Origin: JBKECF01 sp047974375
GTDB taxonomy: Bacteria > Bacillota > Clostridia > Lachnospirales > CAMZNU01
Assembly: GCA_047974375.1 (NCBI GenBank)
Contig: JBKECF010000031.1
Coordinates: forward strand, 1-64,000
Direction of reading: 5' to 3'
Length of the DNA: 64,000 nt
Shown: positions 35,891 through 44,237 of the stretch, in pieces
How positions within the stretch are numbered: position 1 is the first letter of the stretch
Layout: each line of letters starts with the position of its first letter
The notes under the pieces: model-generated
What the model was told of the DNA's origin: nothing
Seen by the model: the letters and a program-made list of their open reading frames with translations, nothing else
Database searches by the model: none
Made by a program: the position numbers and the translations under genes

Positions 35891-35981
35891 TTTTATAAAT
35901 TGACGTCTTATTTTATAAATTATACCGTAAAAAACAAATTAAAAAGTTATTATAAATTAATAAGTGTCCGATTTTATAAAT
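35891..35981. promoter_or_regulatory. Repeated TTTTATAAAT motifs between divergent genes
   Basis: TTTTATAAAT occurs at 35891, 35911 and 35972. The copies at 35911 and 35972 are preceded by similar GACGTC/GTGTCCG-like bases. They sit in the 233-bp gap between the araC gene and the divergent dehydrogenase. They could be AraC sites or promoter elements; the AT-richness makes chance repeats possible. Confidence 0.35.
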
Positions 35982-36041
35982 AAATGAACTTAAAATAATG
36001 TTATTTGTTATATAACACAATTAAAATTTTAGGAGGTAAAT

Positions 36042-37070
36042 ATGATTAAAGTTGGTTTAGTTGGTTTAGGTTTTATGGGTGGTTCTCATTTAAGTGTTTA
36101 TGAAAAAATGATTGAAAATGGTTTAGATGTTAAATTGGTAGCTATATGTGATGTATGTGAAAGTAAATTTACTTCCAAGGGTACTCAAGGCAATTTAGAT
36201 ACAGTATCTGCAAATTTAGATTTATCTTCTTACAATCTTTACACAGATATGGAAGATATGCTAGATAAAGAAGAGTTAGACTATGTGGATTTAACAGTTC
36301 CAACATTCATTCATGACAAGTTGGCTATAATAGCAATGAAAAAAGGTGTAAATGTTTTTTGTGAAAAACCAATGGCATTAACTTATGAAAATTGCCAAGA
36401 TATGATTAAAACAAGCAAGGCAACAGGTAAAAAACTTATGATAGGCCAAACTTTAAGATACTGGAATACATACGAGTACTTAAAGAAAGCTGTAGACGAA
36501 AAAACTTACGGAGATGTAACAAGTGGATACTTCTTTAGAGGAGGCAGCACGCCAGCTTGGTCATGGGAAAACTGGTTACTTACTAAGGAACGTTCAGGTG
36601 GTGCTTTATTGGATCAGCACATTCATGATGTAGATGCCATTAACTGGTTGTTTGGTATTCCTAAAGCTGTTTCTTCTGTAGGTAAAGTTGTTTTTGAAAA
36701 TAGTGGATATGATGCCGTTTCTACAAATTATATTTACGACGATAAAGTTATAAACGCACAAGACGACTGGACAATAAACGGAGATGGCTTCAACTTTAAA
36801 ATGATGTATAGAGTAAACTTCGAGAAAGGTGCTATTGTTTATGATAATGGCAAAACAATTGTTCACCCTGTAGACAGTAAGGAATTTGAAGCTGAATTAT
36901 CTGAAGAAGATGCATATTATAAAGAAATAAGACTTTTTACAGAATGTTTAAAAGGTGATACTACCTTAGATTTATTCGAACTTTTAGAAAGCCACGCCAT
37001 GACAATTAAAATAGGTCAATGCGAAATGGAATCTGCAAATAAAATGGGTACACCAATGGAAATTAAATAA
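36042..37070 (+). CDS. Gfo/Idh/MocA family oxidoreductase
   Basis: This 342-residue NAD(P)-dependent sugar or cyclitol dehydrogenase has GLVGLGFMGGSH as its dinucleotide-binding loop and VFCEKPMALTYENC as the EKP motif. RSGGALLDQHIHDVDAINWLFG holds the catalytic-region Asp/His pattern (D-x-x-x-H-x-x-D). It starts after AGGAGGT and is transcribed alone, divergent from the araC-led operon. Its own N-terminal Rossmann fold is complete. It is a second dehydrogenase of the island, not a copy of the one at 33501. Confidence 0.9.
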   Translation: MIKVGLVGLGFMGGSHLSVYEKMIENGLDVKLVAICDVCESKFTSKGTQGNLDTVSANLDLSSYNLYTDMEDMLDKEELDYVDLTVPTFIHDKLAIIAMKKGVNVFCEKPMALTYENCQDMIKTSKATGKKLMIGQTLRYWNTYEYLKKAVDEKTYGDVTSGYFFRGGSTPAWSWENWLLTKERSGGALLDQHIHDVDAINWLFGIPKAVSSVGKVVFENSGYDAVSTNYIYDDKVINAQDDWTINGDGFNFKMMYRVNFEKGAIVYDNGKTIVHPVDSKEFEAELSEEDAYYKEIRLFTECLKGDTTLDLFELLESHAMTIKIGQCEMESANKMGTPMEIK

Positions 37071-37080
37071 ACAAAAAAAT

Positions 37081-37130
37081 TTATCCGCCAGTTAAGGTTA
37101 AAACCCAGCTGACGGATATTTCTTTTATAG
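37081..37130 (+). terminator. Rho-independent terminator after the dehydrogenase
   Basis: TATCCGCCAGTT pairs with AGCTGACGGATA (two G-U pairs allowed), followed by TTTCTTTT. Confidence 0.75.
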
Positions 37131-37143
37131 CTCGACTTTTAAT

Positions 37144-37172
37144 TTTTCATTATACAAAATATTTGTTATAAT
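37144..37172 (+). promoter_or_regulatory. Candidate promoter for the TauE-like gene
   Basis: TTTTCA is separated by 17 bp from TATAAT, with an extended TGT just before the -10 box, 36 bp before the start codon. Confidence 0.45.
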
Positions 37173-37207
37173 AATAAAAAATATTTTGACAAGTAGGAGA
37201 GCGTAAT

Positions 37208-37969
37208 ATGTTATACTTTATAATTGCATTTATAGCAACAACTCTAGGGGCTATTGCTGGCCTTGGCGGTGGAATAATCATTAAACCTATTTTAGATTTA
37301 ATGGGCGATTTTAACCTTGGTACTATATCCGTACTTTCATCATTTACAGTTTTCACTATGGCAATTGTAGCCACCATTAACCGAGTTTCCACAGGATTTG
37401 AATTAAAAAGAAATATGGTAGTAATATCCATTGGCGCAATGATTGGTGGAACGGTAGGAGGTGCTATTTTTAATTTACTAATATCTTCTATTCCAACTAC
37501 AGTTGTAAAAATAAGCCAAAGTTCAATGCTCATTATTTTACTAATAATAGTTTTATGTAAACACAAGTTGCCCACCTTTAATGTTAAAAATGATTTTTTA
37601 ATTTTTTTAATGGGTATATTATTAGGTTCTATTGCTGCTTTTTTAGGAATAGGTGGCGGACCTATTAATGTTGCTGTGCTCTGTATGTTTTTAGGCTACA
37701 AAGTAAAAGATGCTGCAGTTGTGTCTGTTTTTATTATTCTATTTGCCCAAGCATCTAAACTTTTATTTATTTTAATTTCTACAGGCTTTGGGCAATACGA
37801 TTTATCTGTTCTATGGTTCATGGTAATAGGCGGCGTAATAGGAGGTTTAACAGGTGCTAAACTTAATAAAAGTCTTAGTGAAGAAGTAATAAGCAAAATT
37901 TTTAATACAATGTTAGTAGCTATTATATGTATAAATATTTATAACATATACAACGCCTTTATTGGATAG
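37208..37969 (+). CDS. TauE/SafE-type sulfite or organic-anion permease
   Basis: This 253-residue membrane protein has about eight hydrophobic segments and two internal repeats. Each repeat carries the family glycine motif: AIAGLGGGIIIKP near residue 17 and AFLGIGGGPINV near residue 147. Family members export or import sulfite, sulfoacetate, taurine or other small anions. It starts behind TAGGAGAG, and its end is next to the HAD phosphatase start, so they share a transcript. The substrate cannot be read from the sequence. Confidence 0.85.
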   Translation: MLYFIIAFIATTLGAIAGLGGGIIIKPILDLMGDFNLGTISVLSSFTVFTMAIVATINRVSTGFELKRNMVVISIGAMIGGTVGGAIFNLLISSIPTTVVKISQSSMLIILLIIVLCKHKLPTFNVKNDFLIFLMGILLGSIAAFLGIGGGPINVAVLCMFLGYKVKDAAVVSVFIILFAQASKLLFILISTGFGQYDLSVLWFMVIGGVIGGLTGAKLNKSLSEEVISKIFNTMLVAIICINIYNIYNAFIG

Positions 37970-37979
37970 GGAGAAAAAA

Positions 37980-38837
37980 ATGTGTAAATTAGTAGTTTTA
38001 GATATTGACGGTACAACTTTAACTTATGAGCAGGAATTAACTAAAAGAACAAAAGATACCATAGGTAAAGTCGTGGCTAATGGGATACCTGTCTGCCTTT
38101 GTACCGGCAGGAATATCCACAACACAAGACGTATTGCCAATGAATTAAATTTAACTACACCTATTATATGTGGTGATGGGGCAGTTGTTATAAATAATAA
38201 TGAGGAATACATAGCAAATTATGGCTTAAAAAGAGCTACTGTAGATAAAATAATGAATTTTATAAAAAAAGAAAATTTATACTTGGAAATATGCACCCCA
38301 GAGTATTATCATAAATATATAAAAAATAATGAACTAGGGAAATTTGATTATGAAGGCTGTACTAGTCGTTCAGATTTAAAAGAAGCATATAGTAAATGGG
38401 AGTATACTTATTTTGTGCATAAGGTTAGATATATGGAACATTTAAAAGACTACGCAAAGGACGAAGAAATAATTTCCTTACTTTATGCTGGAGATATTGA
38501 AGATGTAAAAAAATGTACAGAATTTATCAAATCCTTAAAGGATGACACCATTGAAATAAGAGATGACCTTTGGGAAACCTATGTGTTCCTTGTAAACAAA
38601 ATGGGTAAAAAATCCCATGGTTTAAAGGCTGTAGCTGAATATTACAATGTAGATTTAAAAGATGTAATGGCCATTGGTGACCAGTTAAATGATTTGGATA
38701 TGTTGAAAATAGTCGGCATGCCAATTGCCATGGGTAACGGCGCCGAAAGGATTAAGGAAGTAAGTAAATATGTTACAAAAACTAATGACGATGAAGGCGT
38801 CGCTCATGCCTTGGAGAAGTTTATATTGAGTCAATAG
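37980..38837 (+). CDS. Cof-type HAD-superfamily phosphatase
   Basis: This 285-residue HAD hydrolase of the Cof/type IIB group dephosphorylates sugar phosphates or cofactors. The nucleophile motif is DIDGTT, motif II is CLCTGRN, and the C-terminal motif is AIGDQLNDLDML with AMGNG following. The upstream in-frame ATG at 37962 lies within the end of the permease gene. The ATG at 37980 follows AGGGAG and begins KLVVLDIDG, so it is chosen. The substrate is unknown. Confidence 0.9.
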   Translation: MCKLVVLDIDGTTLTYEQELTKRTKDTIGKVVANGIPVCLCTGRNIHNTRRIANELNLTTPIICGDGAVVINNNEEYIANYGLKRATVDKIMNFIKKENLYLEICTPEYYHKYIKNNELGKFDYEGCTSRSDLKEAYSKWEYTYFVHKVRYMEHLKDYAKDEEIISLLYAGDIEDVKKCTEFIKSLKDDTIEIRDDLWETYVFLVNKMGKKSHGLKAVAEYYNVDLKDVMAIGDQLNDLDMLKIVGMPIAMGNGAERIKEVSKYVTKTNDDEGVAHALEKFILSQ

Positions 38838-38840
38838 TTT

Positions 38841-38880
38841 TTAAAAAAAGGAGATGCCCCAAAAAGCTCTCCTTTTTTTA
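38841..38880. terminator. Bidirectional terminator between convergent genes
   Basis: AAAAAAAGGAGA and TCTCCTTTTTTT form a stem with a 13-nt loop and T-runs on both strands. It serves the phosphatase (plus) and the P-type ATPase (minus). Confidence 0.88.
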
Positions 38881-38886
38881 ATCCCA

Positions 38887-41460
38887 CTACTTTCTAAAAA
38901 CACGCACCAACTGAATAAGCCCTGTAGGTATAAATGCCAAAACAACAATTACAAAAATATAATTCACATTAAGTGCGTCATTTATATCAAATATATTGTG
39001 CAATGATGGTATAAACAAAACACTCATTAACAATATAGTTCCCAGTACAAACGCCCCATAACTATACATATTTTTTTGCAATTTAAAAATAGAACGTGAG
39101 CCTCTACAGTTAAAACCATGGAAAAGACGTGCAAGACAAAGTATTCCAAATGCCATAGTACAAGCCAAATAATCGTTTACACTTAGACCAATATAAAAAC
39201 CAATAATAGTAACTATTGATATTAAGCCACCTTGCATAACCAAAGCTTCAAGGAAATCCTTTGTTAAAATACTTTCTTTTGTGTTCCTCGGCTTAGCCTT
39301 AAGTAAATCGCTACTTTGGTGTTCCATATTTATGGCAAGAGCTGGCAAACTATCTGTAAGCAAGTTAATAAACAATAGTTGAACAGCTGTAAATGGCAAC
39401 GGTAAATCTAACAGGGAAGTAAATAGCACAGCAATAATTGCAGCTAAATTCCCAGAAAGTAAAAATTGTATTGAGTTTTTAATATTTGCATAAACACTTC
39501 TTCCATTACCAACTGCCTTTATAATAGTTGCGAAATTATCATCTGTTAGTATCATCTTAGAGGCATCTTTAGAAACCTCTGTTCCTGTTATACCCATGGC
39601 AATACCTATGTCAGCTTGTTTTAAGGCTGGTGCGTCATTTACCCCGTCACCAGTCATGGCAACAGTAAAGCCATTTTCTTGCCATGCTTTAACTATTCGA
39701 ATTTTATGTTCTGGGGAAACTCTAGCATAAACAGATATATCTTTTACAGATTCCTTTAGTTCATTGTCTGAAAGGTACTCCAACTCTTTGCCTTCTAAAA
39801 CTCTATCACCTTCTTCTAAAATCCCTATTTTCTTGGCTATAGCAGAGGCTGTTATTTTATGGTCGCCAGTAATCATTACAGGGCGAATACCTGCACTTTT
39901 ACAATCCTTTACAGCTTGAGCCGATTCTACTCGTGGTGGGTCCATCATTGCTATAAGTCCTATAAATGTTAAGTCATTTTCATCATTTATAGTAAGTTTA
40001 GTATGTTCCATTTCTTTTCGTGCAAAAGCCAAAACCCTAAGTCCTTGAGAAGAAAACATAGTGTTGTGCTCCAATATCGACCCTATATCCGTGTTAGTTA
40101 TTTCCCTTATAGTATTATTATCTAAAATTTTATTGCACCTTGATAACAACATGTCTGGCGCACCCTTGGTCATCATTATATTAGTATCCATCTTGTTTAA
40201 TGTAGACATTAATTTCCTATCAGAATCGAAAGGCAATTCACTTAAACGTGTAAATTTTTCATTTGTCGATGCTACACTAAGTCCTATTTTATTAGAAAAA
40301 TTAAGTAAAGCTATTTCTGTAGGGTCACCAATTTCTGAGCCATCTTTAACTAATCCGTCATTACAAAGCACAGAAGTCGTTATTAAGTCCTTAGACAGAG
40401 GCATATTAATATTATTCTCGTCATATATACTATTACTTGTAAAGATTTTTTGTACTGTCATTTTATTTTGCGTTAAAGTTCCTGTTTTATCTGAACAAAT
40501 AACAGAAACACAGCCTAGGCTTTCAACTGCACGTAAATTTTTAATTATGGCATTTTCTTTAGCCATTTTTTGCGTTCCAATTGCCAAACCTATTGTTACA
40601 ATTGAGCTTAATGCCTCTGGAATTGCGGCTACTGCCAATGACACAGCAAACATAAGAGCATTTGTTATAAGGTGTCCACGCCATATACTTAGAGCAAATA
40701 CAACTATACAAATTCCAATTATTATAATAGACAGTTTTTTGGAAAACTCATCTAAATTCTTTTGTAGTGGTGTAGTTTTTTCTTGTGCTGAATTTAAAAG
40801 CTTGGCTATTTTTCCAATTTCTGTATTCATCCCTGTTGCTGTTACTAAAACAACAGCTCTACCGTATGAAACTAAAGAACTACTATATACCATATTTAAA
40901 CGGTCCCCTAAAGGAAGCTCATCTTTTTCTATAATGTCCGAAATTTTATTTACGTTCTCCGATTCCCCTGTAAGGGCACTTTCATTAACTTGTAATGAAT
41001 AATTTTCTAATATACGCCCATCTGCAACAGCTACATCCCCAGCTTCCAAAAGTAAAATATCCCCAGGCACTACAAGTTTTGCTGGTACTTTTATTTTTTC
41101 CCCATCTCGTATTAATGTAGCATTTGGTGCAGACATAGCCTTTAAACTTTCTAAGGATTTTTCTGCTTTGAAATGTTGTACTGTTCCAAGTATTGCATTT
41201 AAAATAAGTACAGTAAGTATTACTATGGCACTTTCTAAGCCCCCAGTAAAAGTTGAAATAATGGCAGCAACAATTAAAATGGCTACTAATAAATCTTTAA
41301 ACTGTTCAACAAATACTTGTATTAAACCTTTTTTCTTTCCCTCTTTTAATTTGTTTTCCCCATACTCTTCAATTCTTTTTGTTGCTTCCTCTGAACATAA
41401 ACCCTTAATTTGAGTTTTGAAATCTTCAAATAACTCATTGTTTCCTTGTTTCCATAACAT
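38887..41460 (-). CDS. P-type cation-transporting ATPase (calcium/manganese type)
   Basis: This 857-residue P2-type ATPase pumps cations out of the cytoplasm. It has the TGES actuator motif (NESALTGES), the phosphorylation motif CSDKTGTLTQNKM, the TGDH and TGDGVNDAPALKQADIGIAMG hinge, and transmembrane motifs AAIPEALSS in helix 4 and NLLTDSLPALAINME in helix 6. Helix 4 has PEAL in place of the PEGL of SERCA-type calcium pumps. A manganese-sensing riboswitch lies just upstream, so manganese export is the likely role, as for other ATPases behind this riboswitch. The ATG at 41460 follows AAGGGAG; the longer open frame runs through the riboswitch. Confidence 0.9.
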   Translation of the reverse strand: MLWKQGNNELFEDFKTQIKGLCSEEATKRIEEYGENKLKEGKKKGLIQVFVEQFKDLLVAILIVAAIISTFTGGLESAIVILTVLILNAILGTVQHFKAEKSLESLKAMSAPNATLIRDGEKIKVPAKLVVPGDILLLEAGDVAVADGRILENYSLQVNESALTGESENVNKISDIIEKDELPLGDRLNMVYSSSLVSYGRAVVLVTATGMNTEIGKIAKLLNSAQEKTTPLQKNLDEFSKKLSIIIIGICIVVFALSIWRGHLITNALMFAVSLAVAAIPEALSSIVTIGLAIGTQKMAKENAIIKNLRAVESLGCVSVICSDKTGTLTQNKMTVQKIFTSNSIYDENNINMPLSKDLITTSVLCNDGLVKDGSEIGDPTEIALLNFSNKIGLSVASTNEKFTRLSELPFDSDRKLMSTLNKMDTNIMMTKGAPDMLLSRCNKILDNNTIREITNTDIGSILEHNTMFSSQGLRVLAFARKEMEHTKLTINDENDLTFIGLIAMMDPPRVESAQAVKDCKSAGIRPVMITGDHKITASAIAKKIGILEEGDRVLEGKELEYLSDNELKESVKDISVYARVSPEHKIRIVKAWQENGFTVAMTGDGVNDAPALKQADIGIAMGITGTEVSKDASKMILTDDNFATIIKAVGNGRSVYANIKNSIQFLLSGNLAAIIAVLFTSLLDLPLPFTAVQLLFINLLTDSLPALAINMEHQSSDLLKAKPRNTKESILTKDFLEALVMQGGLISIVTIIGFYIGLSVNDYLACTMAFGILCLARLFHGFNCRGSRSIFKLQKNMYSYGAFVLGTILLMSVLFIPSLHNIFDINDALNVNYIFVIVVLAFIPTGLIQLVRVFRK

Positions 41461-41475
41461 AATAATTCTCCCTTC

Positions 41476-41504
41476 GGTGCATAAAAAAAAGACCATATCG
41501 CACC
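41476..41504 (-). promoter_or_regulatory. Possible expression platform of the riboswitch
   Basis: On the minus strand GGTGC (41504-41500) and GCACC (41480-41476) can pair around a run of eight T just before the AGGGAG ribosome site. The preceding GTCTT (41493-41489) could pair with the AAGAC of the last aptamer stem, giving a terminator ahead of the T-run. The exact mechanism cannot be settled by eye. Confidence 0.4.
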
Positions 41505-41517
41505 ATAAATAATAGAT

Positions 41518-41622
41518 ACAATAAAAGTCTTGTTTCCGAAAGATTTTTATCTTACGGGTCAGTATCCGGGTTTTTATTACCGTGATGTCGAACACTGCCA
41601 ACCTATGTTAAACTACTCCCTC
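41518..41622 (-). ncRNA. yybP-ykoY (Mn2+) riboswitch
   Basis: Read on the minus strand, the leader has the class landmarks in order. GGGAGTAG stands at the 5' end. A GTTCGACATCACGG stretch carries the GACAT-type motif. A CCCGGATACTGACCCGT helix region follows, and the 3' stem is ACAAGACTTTTATTGT, equivalent to the CAAGACC-UUUG element of B. subtilis yybP. The RNA binds Mn2+ and switches on exporter genes. It lies between a promoter ending at 41634 and the ATPase start at 41460, the classic arrangement. Confidence 0.8.
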
Positions 41623-41633
41623 TTATTAAGAGC

Positions 41634-41662
41634 ATTCTATATTATTACTTTAAAAAAAGCAA
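41634..41662 (-). promoter_or_regulatory. Sigma-A promoter for the riboswitch-ATPase transcript
   Basis: On the minus strand TTGCTT is separated by 17 bp from TAGAAT. Transcription would start near 41627, a few bases before the GGGAGTAG of the riboswitch. Confidence 0.65.
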
Positions 41663-41686
41663 TCTTTAAATGAATTTTAATTTTCT

Positions 41687-42010
41687 TCATGATTTTGAAT
41701 ATTTTTCTAAACATTTAACGCACATACTACCTACTCTAATTTTCTCTCTACACTTTTTACACTTAAGTTACTTGTAGCCTAAAGGAGCTACTACTTTGCC
41801 AGAACTTATATATTCATTAACTTTTTTTTCGCTTATTTTACTCCGCAGACACAAATCACTAATTGTTATACTTATTTCGTCTTTAATAAATGTATTTAAT
41901 GTATCTATTTCATGTTTAATATCACATCTACAAGGTCCACAAAATTCTATAAATCTCATATTTTCATTTACCGTAAATAATTTTTTACATCTTTTGCAAT
42001 TTTTTAACAT
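41687..42010 (-). pseudogene. YvyF-like flagellar-operon zinc-ribbon protein, broken by a stop
   Basis: The minus strand from the ATG at 42010 (after GTGAGGA) encodes LKNCKRCKKLFTVNENMRF with a second CGPCRC pair, then a helix-turn-helix-like stretch. This is the plan of the YvyF/TIGR03826 protein found in flagellar operons. The frame stops at TAA after PLGYK. The very same frame continues as KCKKCREKIRVGSMCVKCLE and ends at 41687. That tail is the C-terminal zinc ribbon expected in this family (Y-x-C-x-x-C...C-x-x-C). One in-frame nonsense codon therefore truncates it. It may still make an 80-residue product. fapA debris lies just upstream. Confidence 0.7.
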
Positions 42011-42024
42011 AATCCTCACCTATC

Positions 42025-43221
42025 TTAAAGTTTATATACACAAATTTCACCTTGCTTATTTTCCATAATTACATCATATATTTTCTCATCTACTAAATAA
42101 ATAGCATCACCAATTATCACGCTAGTATTTGGATGGATACAGCCTCTTACTTTTAGTCTTCCATTCTCAACTTTTATACCGCTCTCAATATCCAATATTT
42201 TTGCATCTAATTGTTCCATTTCTGATTTAAGTATAATTTTACTTGAAAATGACCTTGCCAATAATTTCCGTTTTTTATCGGATATGTTTTCATCATTAGT
42301 TAAGCTTTTTATGACTAATTCTAGAATTTCTATCTTTTTTCCTATTTCTTTTTTGTTTTTAAGTAAGAGCTTAAACTGCCTCATTAAACTAGGGTAATTT
42401 CCTATTTACAGTTTTATAATCTATATCTCGCAGCCCTAATATTGGATTTATTTTTATTTTTTTATTTCTTGAATCAAATATTATTTGTCCTGTTTCCTAG
42501 CTATAATAACATTTTCTTCTTTTATAAGTTTAACTCCTTTGCCTGTAGGCATTTTCGGCATTAATTTACCATCTTTACAAGGTATATCTGTACCTAATAC
42601 ATTTTTGCCCATTGTACCTAATGTGGCCTCATGCCCTTTTACCAAAACAGTTCCCTTTTCCACTTGCTTAATTAAATTCAAATTCACATAATCTACACTG
42701 CCATCCTCCAACACTTTAGGGTCAAGGCTTTTTAAATTTGTATCAAATTTATATTCAATATACCTATCTATGCTATTACGTGGTTTTCTACCCTCTGCTA
42801 TTAAATACCCTTTACCATATTCAGCAGATTTAACTATTAAATCTATTTCTCTTTCTTTTATGCCAAATTTTATTCCTGCATCTAGAATATATTTTTTTAT
42901 AGTAACTTTTGCATCATGACAAATTTCCATAAAAGGTTTGCTAAGTCTTAAATAAGCTTTTAAATTATTATCTCTATAAGTAATAGTCATATCTATTTCG
43001 CTCTTTTCGTCAGATACTTTAACAGAAAACTCCAGTAAATCACAATTTACAGCTTCAAATATAGCATTGAAATCAATTGACTTTACCTGTGCATTTACTA
43101 ATAAAGCTTGCACTTCGTCTAATATAATCTAATCATGTTCGTCCTTTCTATTGAACACAATAAATACACCATCTTCATTTCTGACTAGCACCATTTTTTC
43201 ATTGTCCATATTTACTACCAT
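42025..43221 (-). pseudogene. fapA: fapA (DUF342 flagellar assembly protein A), multiply broken
   Basis: The original start appears to be the ATG at 43221 (MVVNMDNEKMVLVRNEDG). The frame meets an in-frame TAG at about 43129, between DEHD and IILDEVQALL. It continues through the DUF342 N-terminal domain (KAYLRLSKPFMEI, GATLGTMGKNVLGTDIPCKDG). A frameshift near 42483 follows, then IIFDSRNKKIKINPILG and RDIDYKTVN, the entry of the repetitive beta-helix. Most of that helix is deleted; only the coiled-coil tail ending CIHPNTSVIIGDAIY remains (to 42025). Nonsense, frameshift and deletion together make a clear pseudogene. Confidence 0.85.
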
Positions 43222-43308
43222 AATTACCTTAATGTATAATTTCTAAAAAACTATTCACTTAAGTTTACCTTTCTCTTTTTTTAGTGTAAATACAATTTCA
43301 TTATTTTA

Positions 43309-43347
43309 ATGTATTTTCCTAGAATATAAGATTCTAGGAAAATACAT
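43309..43347. repeat. Perfect 17-bp palindromic hairpin
   Basis: ATGTATTTTCCTAGAAT and its exact complement surround the 5-nt loop ATAAG. It is followed two bases later by a second hairpin. On the minus strand it is the distal of two hairpins after the epimerase gene at 43403. Confidence 0.65.
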
Positions 43348-43349
43348 AA

Positions 43350-43393
43350 TTAGGTGACAGTTAGGAATTAATCACTCCATAACTGTCACCTAA
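43350..43393 (-). terminator. Long perfect inverted repeat after the epimerase gene
   Basis: TTAGGTGACAGTTA and its exact complement (14 bp) flank a 16-nt loop, 10 bp beyond the stop at 43403. It is followed on the minus strand by TTATGTATTTTCC. It probably ends the minus-strand transcript, though the T-run is poor. Confidence 0.6.
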
Positions 43394-43402
43394 AGGGTTA
43401 AA

Positions 43403-44131
43403 CTATATATTTGCCACTAAAAACTTATAATCAATCTTTATAGCCTCTAGGCAATCCATTTCAAAATGTTCTTGTTCCAAAATAATGCTCTTTACGTCTA
43501 GTTCCTTAGCCACATTTATTATTTCTTTTACATCAATTCTACCATTACCAAGCTCTGTACTCTTTTCTTCGTTTTTGTCCATATCCTTTACATGAATACA
43601 CAAAAGCCTATCCCTATGTTTCTTCATATATGCTATTGTATCCACATTGGCACTGTAGGACCAATATGTATCTAATTCTAAATACATATCAGTATTTTCC
43701 AAAAGCAAATCCATTATATAGGTATCATTAATTTTTTCAAACTCCATACCATGGTTATGGTAGGCTAGTTTTACATTTTCTTTTGCTAATTTTTTACTTA
43801 TTTCATTTATTAGTTGGCAGGTGTTTTTTATAGCCATTTCATCGCATCTATATTCATCTGCAATATATGGAATTGTTACAACTTCCATGCCCATAGCCTT
43901 TATATAAGCTAGTTGGTTAGGGAAGTCATTTTTTAATGCCTCCAACGAAACATGAGCATTAATACCTTTCGCCCCAACTTCCTCCAAAATCGCCTTTAGC
44001 CTGTCTGGCGGCAGCCCATAGTATCCCGCAAATTCTAACTCCTTATAGCCGATGGAAACAACATTTCTTATAGTTTGCTCAAAATCTTTTTCACTTTTGT
44101 CTTTTACAGTGTACATCTGTATTCCTATCAT
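43403..44131 (-). CDS. Sugar phosphate isomerase/epimerase family protein (AP2Ec TIM barrel)
   Basis: This 242-residue TIM-barrel enzyme resembles those annotated as xylose-isomerase-like or inosose dehydratase-like proteins. It begins MIGIQMYTVKDK. Metal ligands occur as His/Glu in LAYHNHGMEFE, Asp and Tyr in LELDTYW, His in CIHVKDMD and Glu in ILEQEHFE. The ATG at 44131 is placed after AAAGGAGGAAAAC; an open frame extends to 44221 but covers a palindrome and has no site. The substrate is unknown. It is not in the main sugar island but could serve it. Confidence 0.85.
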   Translation of the reverse strand: MIGIQMYTVKDKSEKDFEQTIRNVVSIGYKELEFAGYYGLPPDRLKAILEEVGAKGINAHVSLEALKNDFPNQLAYIKAMGMEVVTIPYIADEYRCDEMAIKNTCQLINEISKKLAKENVKLAYHNHGMEFEKINDTYIMDLLLENTDMYLELDTYWSYSANVDTIAYMKKHRDRLLCIHVKDMDKNEEKSTELGNGRIDVKEIINVAKELDVKSIILEQEHFEMDCLEAIKIDYKFLVANI

Positions 44132-44150
44132 GTTTTCCTCCTTTGCAAAT

Positions 44151-44206
44151 AAAACCAAAAATTCATAAGTGTGTAATGGAATTAACTTATTCAAATTTTT
44201 GGTTTT
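44151..44206 (-). terminator. AT-rich inverted repeat after relQ
   Basis: AAAACCAAAAATT and AATTTTTGGTTTT are a perfect 13-bp inverted repeat around a 30-nt loop, between the relQ stop and the epimerase ribosome site. It could be a weak terminator; the sequence after it on the minus strand is TTTTATTTGC. Confidence 0.45.
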
Positions 44207-44237
44207 AATAATTTTGTCCAATTGGCAAAATGCTACA

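Noticed and set aside
37150..37575. 141-codon open frame on the minus strand
   Set aside because: It is a shadow of the TauE-like permease gene, with no start site of its own.
40061..41002. 313-codon open frame on the plus strand
   Set aside because: It is antisense to the P-type ATPase, whose motifs are all intact. It has no ribosome site, and its composition mirrors the real gene.
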